64,000 nt of DNA from Leptotrichia sp. oral taxon 498 (GTDB taxonomy: Bacteria; Fusobacteriota; Fusobacteriia; Fusobacteriales; Leptotrichiaceae): positions 930,001-994,000 of the forward strand of contig NZ_CP016753.1 in NCBI RefSeq assembly GCF_002240055.1, written 5' to 3'. Shown here piece by piece: positions 24,862 to 33,261 of this stretch. The notes under the pieces were generated by a model. That model saw only the letters and a list, made by a program, of their open reading frames with translations, had not been told where the DNA came from and made no database searches. The position numbers were made by a program, and so were the translations under genes. How positions within the stretch are numbered: position 1 is the stretch's first letter; every line of letters begins with the position of its first letter.

Positions 24862-25195
24862 AGATTGTATAATAAAATGTAACAGATTTAAAATAAAATA
24901 AAACTCATGATAATTTCGTGTTAAAATGTTAGTAACTATAAAAACATTAACGAAAGGAAATTTATCATGAGTCGTAAGCATTTTACCATAAATGAAAGAA
25001 ATCAACTAGAGGTTTTGCTAAAAGAAAATTATAAAATAACAAGAATTGCTAAAATTCTTAAAAAATATAGAACTACTATATTTATCGGGAAATTAAAAGA
25101 GTTAAAGGTGAATATTGTGCTAAAAAAGCTCAGGTAAATACCAATAACAAAGGAGATAAAAAAGGCAGAAATTTAAAAATTTTCTTTATAAATTA
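24862..25195 (+). mobile_element. left-end remnant of an IS30-family element
   Basis: Starts with an end sequence GATTGTAT...AAATGTAACA, which matches the inverted end at 41203-41235. It is followed at 24967 by the IS30 transposase N-terminus (MSRKHFTINERNQLEVLLKE) with the usual helix-turn-helix. A 2-base gain after ACTACTATAT shifts the frame (55 codons remain), and the original frame (YREIKRVKGEYCAKKAQ) can be followed a little further. The catalytic part is absent. The remnant runs up to the stop of the next gene. Confidence 0.8.
24967..25134 (+). pseudogene. IS30-family transposase, N-terminal fragment
   Basis: GAAAGGAAA precedes the ATG. The frame encodes 55 residues before a premature TAA caused by a 2-bp insertion near 25080. 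The catalytic domain is missing entirely. A C-terminal fragment of the same type of transposase lies at 40860-41197. Confidence 0.8.
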
Positions 25196-25480
25196 ACGAA
25201 TATAGTCAAAAGTTTCCAAAGTTAGATTTCTATTTCCCTTTCCGTAAAAATATACTTTAAATATTGTTCCTTTTGAGAATTTGTAATAAGTCTGGTCAAC
25301 AAGTCCTGTAAAATTAAATGTTTTTCCTGACTGAAGGCTAACACAGTTTGCGAATCTTTTACCATCTTTTGTTATACCTCTTGAAGTCACACGACATTTT
25401 TCTACTGTTCGTAAAGTTCCTTGTGCTGCAAAATTGTAAGCACTTGCTAATATTAAAAATGCAAAAATAATTTTTTTCAT
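25193..25480 (-). CDS. small secreted protein, unknown
   Basis: 95 residues with a signal peptide (KKIIFAFLILASAYNFAA). The 75-residue mature part contains two cysteines (EKCRV and FANCV), probably a periplasmic disulfide-bonded beta domain. AGGAGCTG precedes the ATG. Its stop codon abuts the IS30 remnant, so the native 3' flank may have been altered. No family recognised. Confidence 0.72.
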   Translation of the reverse strand: MKKIIFAFLILASAYNFAAQGTLRTVEKCRVTSRGITKDGKRFANCVSLQSGKTFNFTGLVDQTYYKFSKGTIFKVYFYGKGNRNLTLETFDYIR

Positions 25481-25535
25481 AACAAATCAGCTCCTATTAT
25501 TATAATTTTTAGTTATTTGTGAAAATTTATAAATT

Positions 25536-26651
25536 CTACCATTTTACTCCCAATTTTTCTATAAGCTGTACATAGTTCGCAGGAGGCATCCAGTATTTTA
25601 TAATTTTTTTATTTTTATTGAATATATCCAATGCTTTTTCCTTTTCTCCTTTTTTCAAATAAATATCTATCATAATTGTGAACAGTTCATTCATTGGATG
25701 ATTTCTGCTATTTTCATAAACAAATTCTGGATATTTTTTTGTATTGACATTTTTATATGCTTCAATTCCTTTTTGTGCATAATTTAATATTTCTGAATAA
25801 TTATCAGGATAATTATGATAAAGAAAATTTGACATAATACGGTATCCTTCCGGATAATCAGGGAAATTTTCTATTAATTTTTGCGATATTCTTTTAAAGT
25901 TACTATTATCAGGATTTTTTACCGGTGAATAAAGTATTAGAAGCAGTTTATAATCATCAATTTTTGCTGTTTTATTTTTTATTTTTTCCTCTTTTTCACT
26001 AATTAAAAGTTTTCTATCCTTATCATCTGATGGTGTTCTTGTAATTTCTCCTATTGTTTTATCCATCCCCTTTATTTTATAATTGTCAAGCGAAAGAATA
26101 TTTATAAATTCCTTATTGCAGTCTTCGGGAATTACCCATCTTCCGATTGGAATATTATATTCAAATTTTACAGTCATCTCTTTTTCGATATATTTTGTGT
26201 CATTCTTCTTTAATTCACTTTTCAAAAAAGAAGAGATTTCCTGTTCTATTATTTCTAGTTGTGTAGATCTGCTTTTTCCTCTTACCAACGAATTAAAGTC
26301 TTTGTTTTTATAAAATTTAGACATTGTATAGTTTAAATCGGGATATTTTAATGACACATTTACATAAGCCAGCTTTATGTCCCTTCCGTTTCCATTTTTC
26401 TGCTTTGTTAGTTCAATTTTATTTATTTTATAAGTAAGATATTTATAACTTTCTTGTGAAGTACGCCAGATATTAAACCACATTAAATGATATTCACTAA
26501 CTTTTTTTGTATCTTCATTTTTTGCTGCATTGATATAATCGCTAAAAGCCGATGCTACTGCCTTTTTATCATCATTTTCAGAACCTTCACTAATTCCACA
26601 GCTTGTTATAAATATGATTGCCAGTAAAATAAATGATATAAATCTTTTCAT
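25536..26651 (-). CDS. lipoprotein with C-terminal TPR-like repeats
   Basis: 371 residues with lipobox FITSC (Cys18). The first third resembles a small alpha/beta fold (KAVASAFSDYINAAKNEDTKKV). The C-terminal half has TPR-like helix pairs (FPDYPEGYRIMSNFLYHNYPDNYSEIL; YLKKGEKEKALDIFNKNKK). Probably a periplasmic envelope protein. The phrase PDYPEGYRIMSN parallels PDYSYGYRVMAD in the lipoprotein at 28692, so the two are related in their TPR part. AGGAGGAA precedes the ATG. Confidence 0.78.
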   Translation of the reverse strand: MKRFISFILLAIIFITSCGISEGSENDDKKAVASAFSDYINAAKNEDTKKVSEYHLMWFNIWRTSQESYKYLTYKINKIELTKQKNGNGRDIKLAYVNVSLKYPDLNYTMSKFYKNKDFNSLVRGKSRSTQLEIIEQEISSFLKSELKKNDTKYIEKEMTVKFEYNIPIGRWVIPEDCNKEFINILSLDNYKIKGMDKTIGEITRTPSDDKDRKLLISEKEEKIKNKTAKIDDYKLLLILYSPVKNPDNSNFKRISQKLIENFPDYPEGYRIMSNFLYHNYPDNYSEILNYAQKGIEAYKNVNTKKYPEFVYENSRNHPMNELFTIMIDIYLKKGEKEKALDIFNKNKKIIKYWMPPANYVQLIEKLGVKW

Positions 26652-26680
26652 GATTCCTCCTGATTTTTCTAATAATAAAT

Positions 26681-26701
26681 TTTCTCATTTGTACTGAGAA
26701 A
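26681..26701. promoter_or_regulatory. inverted repeat TTTCTCA-N7-TGAGAAA
   Basis: Perfect 7-bp arms, 30 bp upstream of the lipoprotein gene start at 26651 and within an 86-bp spacer. It could be an operator or an intercistronic hairpin. Confidence 0.4.
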
Positions 26702-26737
26702 TACTATATTCTTTTAACTTTTTAATCAAAAAATAAA

Positions 26738-27163
26738 CTATTCTTCCATATTTTCTGGAGTAGATGCCACATCTTTGGAAAATATCATTGAAATTCCTGT
26801 ATCCTGATTATACTGCACTTTTCCATTTTTTACAATAATTTCATCTGATTCCTTGCCGTTTCCTACAAGAATGTATCTCCCGTTGTCCTTACTTTGCATG
26901 TCATAAGTTCCTGCCTTTGTTATACATTTCCCATTAACTACATTGTTAAGGCTTATATAGGCAATATTTCCTTTTATTTCAAAATATGAATCTTCAAAGC
27001 ATTTCTGCCCTGCCACCTTTACAGTCTGCCCTTTTGTAGTCAGCGTTTCCACATTATATTTTCCTGAAATGGTACCCTGAGAAGTTTTACCCTTTGATTC
27101 ACATCCCATACTTATTAAAATCATTCCTGCCATTACAACCAGATTTACTTTTTTAATTTTCAT
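26738..27163 (-). CDS. small lipoprotein, unknown
   Basis: 141 residues with lipobox ISMGC (Cys21). The mature part looks like a beta-barrel of about 110 residues (GTISGKYNVETL ... YDMQSKDNGRYILVGNG) with two more cysteines (QKCFE, GKCIT). The pattern of short strands around G-rich turns resembles small META/lipocalin-like envelope domains, but no family is certain. Same strand as its neighbours with short spacers, so probably one transcript. Confidence 0.72.
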   Translation of the reverse strand: MKIKKVNLVVMAGMILISMGCESKGKTSQGTISGKYNVETLTTKGQTVKVAGQKCFEDSYFEIKGNIAYISLNNVVNGKCITKAGTYDMQSKDNGRYILVGNGKESDEIIVKNGKVQYNQDTGISMIFSKDVASTPENMEE

Positions 27164-27211
27164 TTTTTTACCTCTGTTTATATTTAACTATTCAAAATTC
27201 CATCAGTTATT

Positions 27212-27979
27212 TTAAAATAAATACATATATGCTTTACTTTTATACAAAGAAACAAGTGTCACAATTGATATAAAAAGTAAAAAAAGAAGTATGCTCTGCA
27301 TTTTTTTCATTTTAAAAAGTCTGAATTTTACTTTTGGAATTTGTTTTTCTTTGATTACATCAATAATATCATCTATAATTTTTGAAATTCTGTCATCTTC
27401 CATTATTATGTCTATTCGAGATCTTTTTAACTGTCTTTCAGGTATAAAACAGATTTCTTTTTTGCCATCAAGAAGATAAATATGGGATTTAGAGTATATT
27501 ATTTTAGTTCCAAATAGGGGAAGTAATTCAGTACCCCAGTTGTAGCCCTTAATATTCAACAATTTTCCATTTAAGTAAAAGTCTTCATTTATTATTTCAA
27601 GTGTATTTTTTGTTTTTTCTTTTGAATAATAATATTTATATCCATATATCGTACTTATTACAGCACAGACTATTAAAAGCAGTATTCCAATTTTTATTCC
27701 CAAAAATATTAATATTAGCATTATGGCAAAGCAAATAAGATTTAGAACAACTGCTTTTTTCAAATCCTCTGGCACTTCATAAAATACTCTTCCTGTTTCT
27801 ATCTTTTTACGGTAAACCGTATCAGCGGTTAAAATTCCACGTTTTATTTTTTCTTTAATTTCATCTTCCTGTTTTTGATTAATTTTACGAAGATTTTTTC
27901 TATTTTTTATTTGTTTCACACCAAAAACAATTAATATAACAGCAACTGAAAGATACACTAATGCAATAATTGAATTCAT
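27212..27979 (-). CDS. integral membrane protein, unknown
   Basis: 255 residues. One N-terminal membrane helix (SIIALVYLSVAVILIVFGV), a charged loop, a helical pair at about 72-110, a cytoplasmic or periplasmic beta-rich region (LEIINEDFYLNGKLLNIKGYNWG), and a last helix near the C-terminus. No catalytic motif is seen. It lies between the DUF6683-like gene (17 bp away) and the lipoprotein gene. Confidence 0.72.
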   Translation of the reverse strand: MNSIIALVYLSVAVILIVFGVKQIKNRKNLRKINQKQEDEIKEKIKRGILTADTVYRKKIETGRVFYEVPEDLKKAVVLNLICFAIMLILIFLGIKIGILLLIVCAVISTIYGYKYYYSKEKTKNTLEIINEDFYLNGKLLNIKGYNWGTELLPLFGTKIIYSKSHIYLLDGKKEICFIPERQLKRSRIDIIMEDDRISKIIDDIIDVIKEKQIPKVKFRLFKMKKMQSILLFLLFISIVTLVSLYKSKAYMYLF

Positions 27980-27995
27980 TTCAGTCCCCTCCGTA

Positions 27996-28658
27996 TTAAT
28001 AAGATATTCCTTGAGCTGTTATACGGACTCTGTCAGCATCCACTTTTAAAATAGCTTCAAGTATTTGTTTTCCTGCCTCCCTTAATTGAGCTGTAGTCTG
28101 TGAGTTTGGATTACTCTGATTTAATGACTGTCCCACAGCCAAAGTCATTCCTACCATAACCATCTGGTCATACATGCTTTTTTTCTCTCTATTGCTCATT
28201 CCATCAAAGAATCTGCTATTTTCAAGATGAGCTTTGAACTGATTTGCCATAGGTTTCACATAGTCGTCATTAAGACTTATATTGTTATATGCCATGTATG
28301 CTCCTGCTATTACAGCCGCTACTGCTGAAGACAAATCATTTGTCGGTATTCCTACAGAACGTGCTACCTGTGGAAAAGCCTCATACAGCTGTTTTAATGA
28401 TGCCCTTACTTCTTTATGTTGACTTTTCGGATAACTTGCAACTAATGTTTCCAGTCCATCAGTACTTCCGTCCTGTGTGAAAGTGAGCGATGATTTTCCA
28501 TAGGAATTACCTTGTGAAGACGAAGTTATATTCAGAAGTTCCTGCATAATCCCATTTTTAAATGCATCGCTGTAATCAGCATAAGCCTGTCTTGAAATTC
28601 CAAATCCTAGTGTTAAAACACTTAAAAGAAATATTTTTTTCATAAATTTTGTTTTCAT
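27996..28658 (-). CDS. secreted DUF6683-like protein, paralogue 1
   Basis: 220 residues with a signal peptide ending ...GISRQAYA. The C-terminal domain (~85-220) is almost the same as in the protein at 30413: FPQVARSVGIPTNDLSSAVA, AYMAYNNISLNDDYVKPM, MSNREKKSMYDQMVMVGMTLAVGQS, and TAQLREAGKQILEAIL. The pattern resembles DUF6683 proteins known from other Gram-negative bacteria; the function is unknown. GGAGGAG precedes the ATG. Helical, probably periplasmic. Confidence 0.8.
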   Translation of the reverse strand: MKTKFMKKIFLLSVLTLGFGISRQAYADYSDAFKNGIMQELLNITSSSQGNSYGKSSLTFTQDGSTDGLETLVASYPKSQHKEVRASLKQLYEAFPQVARSVGIPTNDLSSAVAAVIAGAYMAYNNISLNDDYVKPMANQFKAHLENSRFFDGMSNREKKSMYDQMVMVGMTLAVGQSLNQSNPNSQTTAQLREAGKQILEAILKVDADRVRITAQGISY

Positions 28659-28691
28659 AGCTTCTCCTCCTATAATTTTTTTACTTTACTG

Positions 28692-29426
28692 TTAATTTAA
28701 ATTAGATAATATTTTCTTGTTTTCCTCATATTTTTTACTGTTGGAAGATTTTAGCGTTTCATTATCTTTTTTGGCATTATTTAATGCTATATTATACAAA
28801 AGAGGATTATAATTTTCCTTTAGAAATTTTTGATTAATTATAAAAGTTTCTACTGCTTTTTCATTATCTCCTGATAATCTGTAAGCTTGTATCAAATTTT
28901 TTTCAATTATTTCTGAAAGTACATTATTTAATACTTTAATATCCTTGTATTCCGCATAACTCTGTTTACCATGTTTTAAAATACCTATTGCTTTTTCATA
29001 ATATTCAGTACTTTCCTTATATTTTTTTTCATAAAAGAGAATATCTGCCATCACTCTGTAACCATAGGAATAATCAGGAGCATTTTTTAAAAATATTTCT
29101 GTAATTTCCTTTGTTTTTTTTAATTCACGGTTTTGATAAAATGCCACGGTTACATAATTACGGTATTTCTCAAGATTTTTGCTGTCCTTTAAAAATTCCT
29201 CTTCCGCTTTTTTTATAGCTTCTTCTGATGAAAGTTCCTTCTGCTTTTCTATTTTAGTGCTATCTTTTTCTGAATTTTCTTTATTTTCTTCAGTTTTACT
29301 TTTCTCGCTCTGGCTTATATCAATATTATTACTTTTTTTTGTTTTATTTTGTTCCTGTTTCTTATTGCAGCTAAAAACAACAAAAACTATCATAGCTATT
29401 ATTAAAATTTTTTTCAATTTTATCAC
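28692..29426 (-). CDS. lipoprotein with TPR-like repeats
   Basis: 244 residues with lipobox VVFSC (Cys20). A Lys/Glu/Ser-rich linker (~21-75) precedes TPR-like repeats (AEEEFLKDSKNLEKYRNYVTVAF; YRVMADILFYEKKYKESTEYYEKAIG; YRLSGDNEKAVETF). Such lipoproteins usually act as periplasmic scaffolds. It lies 33 bp upstream of the DUF6683-like gene on the same strand. Confidence 0.78.
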   Translation of the reverse strand: MIKLKKILIIAMIVFVVFSCNKKQEQNKTKKSNNIDISQSEKSKTEENKENSEKDSTKIEKQKELSSEEAIKKAEEEFLKDSKNLEKYRNYVTVAFYQNRELKKTKEITEIFLKNAPDYSYGYRVMADILFYEKKYKESTEYYEKAIGILKHGKQSYAEYKDIKVLNNVLSEIIEKNLIQAYRLSGDNEKAVETFIINQKFLKENYNPLLYNIALNNAKKDNETLKSSNSKKYEENKKILSNLN

Positions 29427-29510
29427 TTCCCCAATGGATATAGAATTTTTTATGTTTTTATTTTATTAACAGTTCTTCTTAAACTTTTGCTTTGTAAATA
29501 TTGGCTTGAC

Positions 29511-30323
29511 TTAATTTCCATAATTCTTACCTATCAAAGAAATCAGATATATCATAAAAGAAACATAAATCGCCACTATTAGTAAAAGGTGTAATGGATA
29601 AAAGAAATAAAACATATATTTTGTAAATTTGTTATGAATACCTTGTTTCCCATTATAAAGCCATATTATCGGCAGTGAGAATATCGTAAATATCTGTGTT
29701 TTTATAAATATCTCATTTCCAAAAAAGTTAAACGGTAATTCAAGTCCAGGCATAATAAATATGTTTAGAAACACCATTAATAAAGCCTGAAATATTATAT
29801 TCCTATAATTTTTTTCCCTGAAAAAATAAAATATCAAAATAGTTATAATTCCATATTCCAAATAATCACTTCTTGCAAAATGTGCAATTATAGCAGTGAT
29901 AATACTTATAACAGCTTTTGCAAAAAATTTTATTATTTTATTCAGATTTTCTGATTTTTCTACTTTTTCCAGCAAATTCATTCCGCATAGAGCAATTCCG
30001 AAAGTCCATAATACATTGTTGTATGGATAAAATACCATTATTTCTCCTCTTAATGCCAGACTTGCAAAAAGATTGAACGGAATTTCCGAAATAGTCGCAA
30101 AAATAAAAATACGTATTAAATATTTTTTTCTGTTTTTAGTCCTAAAAAATCCTTCCACGAGCATAAAGGCAAAAATAGGAAAAGCAAGTCTTCCAAGCAT
30201 ATTTAACCATATCTGATTAGGAAAAAATATATTCCACAGATGATCTGCCACCATAAATGTCATTGCCAGAATATGCAGTGTAAAAGAATTTATCCCTTTA
30301 GAAAATATATCTTTTTTATTCAT
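29511..30323 (-). CDS. TraX-family membrane protein
   Basis: 270 residues with about eight membrane helices. The TraX opening is clear: NSFTLHILAMTFMVADHLW, MLGRLAFPIFAFMLVEGFF and ISEIPFNLFA. TraX of F plasmids acetylates pilin; chromosomal homologues are widespread acyltransferase-like proteins of unknown substrate. No conjugation genes are present, so an envelope acylation role is more likely. AGGAG precedes the ATG. Confidence 0.85.
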   Translation of the reverse strand: MNKKDIFSKGINSFTLHILAMTFMVADHLWNIFFPNQIWLNMLGRLAFPIFAFMLVEGFFRTKNRKKYLIRIFIFATISEIPFNLFASLALRGEIMVFYPYNNVLWTFGIALCGMNLLEKVEKSENLNKIIKFFAKAVISIITAIIAHFARSDYLEYGIITILIFYFFREKNYRNIIFQALLMVFLNIFIMPGLELPFNFFGNEIFIKTQIFTIFSLPIIWLYNGKQGIHNKFTKYMFYFFYPLHLLLIVAIYVSFMIYLISLIGKNYGN

Positions 30324-30351
30324 TTTTACTCCTAATTTTTTCTTTTCTGTT

Positions 30352-30382
30352 AATAAGGGGTAAATGAACTGAACCCCTTATT
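30352..30382 (-). terminator. stem-loop between the DUF6683-like gene and the TraX gene
   Basis: Perfect AATAAGGGG (30352-30360) and CCCCTTATT (30374-30382), 30 bp after the stop of the 30413 gene. The T-tract is weak, so it may terminate partially or stabilise the upstream mRNA. Confidence 0.55.
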
Positions 30383-30412
30383 GCATTTTGTGAATATAAA
30401 ACTATTCTTTAT

Positions 30413-31189
30413 TTAATAAACAAGCCCTGATGATGTTATTTTTACTTTACTTGCGCTTACTCCAAGAAGTCCTTCAAGTACCTGCTTTCCTGCGTTTCTT
30501 AACTGGGCAGTAACTTTTGTATTTGGATTTTGTTGATTTTGAGATTGATTTACAGCCAAAGTCATTCCTATTATTACCAATTGATCGTAAATATATTTTT
30601 TATCACTGTTACTCATTTTATCAAAGTCATCTACACCTTGAAGCACTGTTTTTAACTGATTTTGCATAGGTTTCATATAATCATCATTCAGACTTACATT
30701 GTTATATGCCATATATGCTCCTGCTATTGCAGCTGCCAGTCCTGAAGACAGGTCATTTGTAGGTATTCCCACAGAACGTGCTACCTGCGGGAAAGAATCC
30801 TGCATTTTTTTCAGATATGTTCTTGCTTCCCCTCTCTGTTTTGACGGATAGTTATTAACAAAATAATCAAGTCCTCTTGTATTTCCATCCGATTTAAAAG
30901 TAATATTTGCTTTTGTTGTTTTTGGGGTTGTAGTTGAAGTTGCTGAACTTCCCATTGTTTTTGTAGTTGTTTTTTTAGAATTTGATTTTTTCTTTGAAGA
31001 ATAATCTCCTTTTTCAATGTGGCTTATTACTTCACTACTAAGTAAATAATTTCTTGTACTATTTATCACATTGTTTGTATAGTTAAAACTGTCTGACATA
31101 TCATAATAAAATGCCTGTGCAGGCTGCGATACAAATACTCCCATTCCGATAATTGCCGTAACAAATAGTTTTTTTAAATTTATTTTCAT
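30413..31189 (-). CDS. secreted DUF6683-like protein, paralogue 2
   Basis: 258 residues. The signal peptide ends VSQPAQA. A short domain (FYYDMSDSFNYTNNVINSTR) is followed by a Lys/Ser/Thr linker (~65-95) and the same C-terminal domain as the 27996 protein (FPQVARSVGIPTNDLSSGLA, AYMAYNNVSLNDDYMKPM). Its N-terminal 55 residues are nearly the same as those of the small protein at 32618. AGGAGGA precedes the ATG, and a box-type promoter lies at 31237-31275. Confidence 0.8.
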   Translation of the reverse strand: MKINLKKLFVTAIIGMGVFVSQPAQAFYYDMSDSFNYTNNVINSTRNYLLSSEVISHIEKGDYSSKKKSNSKKTTTKTMGSSATSTTTPKTTKANITFKSDGNTRGLDYFVNNYPSKQRGEARTYLKKMQDSFPQVARSVGIPTNDLSSGLAAAIAGAYMAYNNVSLNDDYMKPMQNQLKTVLQGVDDFDKMSNSDKKYIYDQLVIIGMTLAVNQSQNQQNPNTKVTAQLRNAGKQVLEGLLGVSASKVKITSSGLVY

Positions 31190-31236
31190 AATTATTCCTC
31201 CTAAAAATTTTATTTTTTTATGATTTCTATTATTTG

Positions 31237-31275
31237 ATTATACTGTATATTTTTTAGATTAAAAGAACATTAGAG
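31237..31275 (-). promoter_or_regulatory. shared-architecture promoter of the 30413 gene
   Basis: Read on the minus strand: box CTCTAATGTTCTTTTAAT (31275-31258), 15 bp, then TATAAT (31242-31237). Same layout as five other promoters in the region. The consensus -10 here fixes the register of the set. Confidence 0.65.
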
Positions 31276-31286
31276 CTTTTTACTTT

Positions 31287-32117
31287 TTATTTATTTTTTG
31301 ATGTTTTTTTGAATACAAGATTACTTTCAGGAACTCCGATATAGAGAGTCTGCTCGCTATTCATAAGTGTTATTACATCGGCATTACTTAAATCATCTAA
31401 AAAATCTTTATCACTGTTGGTCAGTTCGCTCCATTTTTCCAGCAGATTGTTCAAATTATCTATTTCAAAAGAAATCCTGTGATTTTTCAGAGAATATTTT
31501 CCCAAATATTTTTTCCCATTTTTTCCTGTTATAACAACATTTCCTTTATCAAGTTTTATTGAAATTTTACTGTTTTTAAGTTCAAGCCCTGCAATATTTA
31601 CAAGAGCCCATTCATTAGCCATTATTTTTTTCTCAAAATCTTCAATATTACTAAAAAATGAAAATCTGTCTTTATATTTTTCTTTAGAATATTTTTCCAT
31701 ATTATTTAACATAAAGCCGTCCCTTTTTTCAAAGCTATTTTTCAAAAAATTGGGAATATCCTTTCTGTATATGAGATATACAGTTTCATAATTTTTGTTA
31801 TCCACATAGACAGGATAATAGCCGTAATCAGAATTTCCTAACGACAGCATAGGCGAAAGGATTGCTTTAACTGTTCCATTTTTGAGATTCTGCACCATAA
31901 TATCACTGTCCTTATATTCAGTCGCTTTGAAAATAGTATAAGTGGGAGAATGCTCTATTTTTTCGGCAAATTCCCTGTCAATCTCATTGGATACACCTAC
32001 TTCTAATATATATCCCTTGTCTATTATGTCTTTTTTTGAAGGTTTTCCACAGGAAATAAATATTATTCCAAAAAGTAGAAAAATCATAAATCCTGTCAAT
32101 TTTTTAATTTTTATCAT
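31287..32117 (-). CDS. lipoprotein with META/HslJ-like domain
   Basis: 276 residues with lipobox IFISC (Cys23). The N-terminal half (YILEVGVSNEIDREFAEKIE, then SPMLSLGNSDYGYYPVYVD) looks like part of a periplasmic binding fold. The C-terminal third is META-like (KISIKLDKGNVVITGKNGKK, then LGKYSLKNHRISFE). AGGAG precedes the ATG, which overlaps the 3' end of the disrupted gene upstream by 14 bp. The function is unknown. Confidence 0.75.
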   Translation of the reverse strand: MIKIKKLTGFMIFLLFGIIFISCGKPSKKDIIDKGYILEVGVSNEIDREFAEKIEHSPTYTIFKATEYKDSDIMVQNLKNGTVKAILSPMLSLGNSDYGYYPVYVDNKNYETVYLIYRKDIPNFLKNSFEKRDGFMLNNMEKYSKEKYKDRFSFFSNIEDFEKKIMANEWALVNIAGLELKNSKISIKLDKGNVVITGKNGKKYLGKYSLKNHRISFEIDNLNNLLEKWSELTNSDKDFLDDLSNADVITLMNSEQTLYIGVPESNLVFKKTSKNK

Positions 32118-32533
32118 GCTGTTTTCTCCTTCCTATCAATAAATTTACACCAAGCCCCACAAGAAATATTACATCCAATAAACCTATGACAAAATAAGCA
32201 TAATAAGTTGGTAAAAATTCTTCATCTTCTGCTGATGAAACTAAATATTTATACGATATTAAAAATATTAGTATTTTTAATATTACACCAATTATTGTTA
32301 AAATTATCAAAGCCTTTTTTCCTATTCCTACTTTTGCATAAAAATATGATAAAAATAATATTAAGCAAAATTAATATAAGATTTTCCGAGTATATGGCAT
32401 ATATACCTCCAACCTCCAATCATTTTCAAATTACTTAAAACTGATACTTCTAATACAGCCAGAAAAAATAGTACTAGAATATTAAAACAGAGCAGATGAA
32501 TAAAATACAGGCTTCCAAAAAATATTTTTTTCA
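32104..32533 (-). pseudogene. frameshifted small membrane protein
   Basis: The ATG at 32533 follows AAGGAGG and begins MKKIFFGSLYFIHLLCFN. The frame ends after 57 codons at 32360. A 7-bp tandem duplication (CCTCCAA twice, 32406-32419 on the + strand) causes the shift: removing one copy continues as GGIYAIYSENLILILL. A second shift, near the T-runs at about 32345-32360, is needed to reach the frame that ends at 32104 (FYAKVGIGKKALIILTIIG). Together it would be a protein of about 140 residues with four membrane helices. Two-gene and sequencing-error readings are possible. Confidence 0.6.
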
Positions 32534-32576
32534 TTTTTCCTCCTTATTCAAATACTAATTAATTAGTCATTTTTCA

Positions 32577-32615
32577 ATTTTATGATATGTAATATAGATT
32601 AAAATAAAATGAGAA
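32577..32615 (-). promoter_or_regulatory. shared-architecture promoter of the 32533/31287 genes
   Basis: Minus strand: box TTCTCATTTTATTTTAAT (32615-32598), 15 bp, then TAAAAT (32582-32577), 43 bp before the ATG at 32533. Confidence 0.6.
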
Positions 32616-32617
32616 TT

Positions 32618-32881
32618 CTACTTTTCTTTTTTCTTTCCATAGATATAAAACCAGGCTGCGAGAAATATAATTGATGGCAGTAATGACATAGTATAATTCC
32701 CTTTTCCAGTGTGCCCTATTACTTCACTACCAAGTATATAATTTCTTGTACTGTTTATCAGATTGTTTGTATAGTTAACATTGTCTGACGTATCATAATA
32801 AAATGCTTTTGCAGGCTGTGATACAAATACTCCTGCTCCGATAATTGTTGCAATAAATAGTTTTTTCAAGTTTACTTTCAT
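32618..32881 (-). CDS. small secreted/anchored protein, chimeric
   Basis: 87 residues. The first ~55 residues match the N-terminus of the DUF6683-like protein at 30413 (signal peptide ending VSQPAKA, then FYYDTSDNVNYTNN). The last ~22 residues match the neighbour at 32956: MSLLPSIIFLAAWFYIY followed by a basic tail. It looks like a fusion made by recombination between paralogues. The tail is a hydrophobic helix with a Lys-rich end, so the protein is probably membrane-anchored with its short body in the periplasm. AAGGAG precedes the ATG. Confidence 0.7.
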   Translation of the reverse strand: MKVNLKKLFIATIIGAGVFVSQPAKAFYYDTSDNVNYTNNLINSTRNYILGSEVIGHTGKGNYTMSLLPSIIFLAAWFYIYGKKKEK

Positions 32882-32913
32882 AATTTTTACTCCTTACTTA
32901 AAGTTATTTTTTA

Positions 32914-32952
32914 ATTTTGTGATATGTAATTCTAATTAAAATAAAATGAAAG
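32914..32952 (-). promoter_or_regulatory. shared-architecture promoter of the 32618 gene
   Basis: Minus strand: box CTTTCATTTTATTTTAAT (32952-32935), 15 bp, then CAAAAT (32919-32914). It overlaps the 3' end of no gene; it starts 4 bp after the neighbour's stop. Confidence 0.55.
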
Positions 32953-32955
32953 TTT

Positions 32956-33234
32956 CTACTTCACTTTTTTCCTTTCATAGATATAAAACCAGGCTGCAAG
33001 AAATATAATTGAAGGCAGTAATGACATATTGCCGTTTGTTTTATTGCTATTATTAAAAACTTTGTTATGATTATCAAAAGTTTGCTGCAAAAGATTTTCC
33101 CGTAACGTATCGCTTGGCAAATTTGTAGGATCCATATAATAATCATATCCCATAAATGCATGTGACTGTTGTGATACAAATACTCCTGCTCCAATAATTG
33201 CTATAGCAAATAATTTTTTTAAATTTAATTTCAT
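32956..33234 (-). CDS. small secreted/anchored protein sharing the C-terminal tail
   Basis: 92 residues. Signal peptide (LKKLFAIAIIGAGVFVSQQSHA), a 45-residue Asn-rich body (YDYYMDPTNLPSDTLRENLL), then MSLLPSIIFLAAWFYIY and a basic end. DNA of the tail is about 93% identical by eye to that of the 32618 gene, while the bodies differ. TAGGAGG precedes the ATG. It follows the HrgC-like gene by 27 bp, so the two are probably cotranscribed. Confidence 0.7.
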   Translation of the reverse strand: MKLNLKKLFAIAIIGAGVFVSQQSHAFMGYDYYMDPTNLPSDTLRENLLQQTFDNHNKVFNNSNKTNGNMSLLPSIIFLAAWFYIYERKKVK

Positions 33235-33261
33235 AGTTCTTACCTCCTAAAATCTGATTTT

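Noticed and set aside
29511-30323. TraX gene as a sign of a conjugative element
   Set aside because: No relaxase, type IV secretion or pilin gene is in the window; chromosomal TraX-like proteins are common.
32208-32438. + strand frame across the disrupted membrane gene
   Set aside because: No ribosome binding site, and the minus strand carries the signal for a membrane protein with a start site and promoter.
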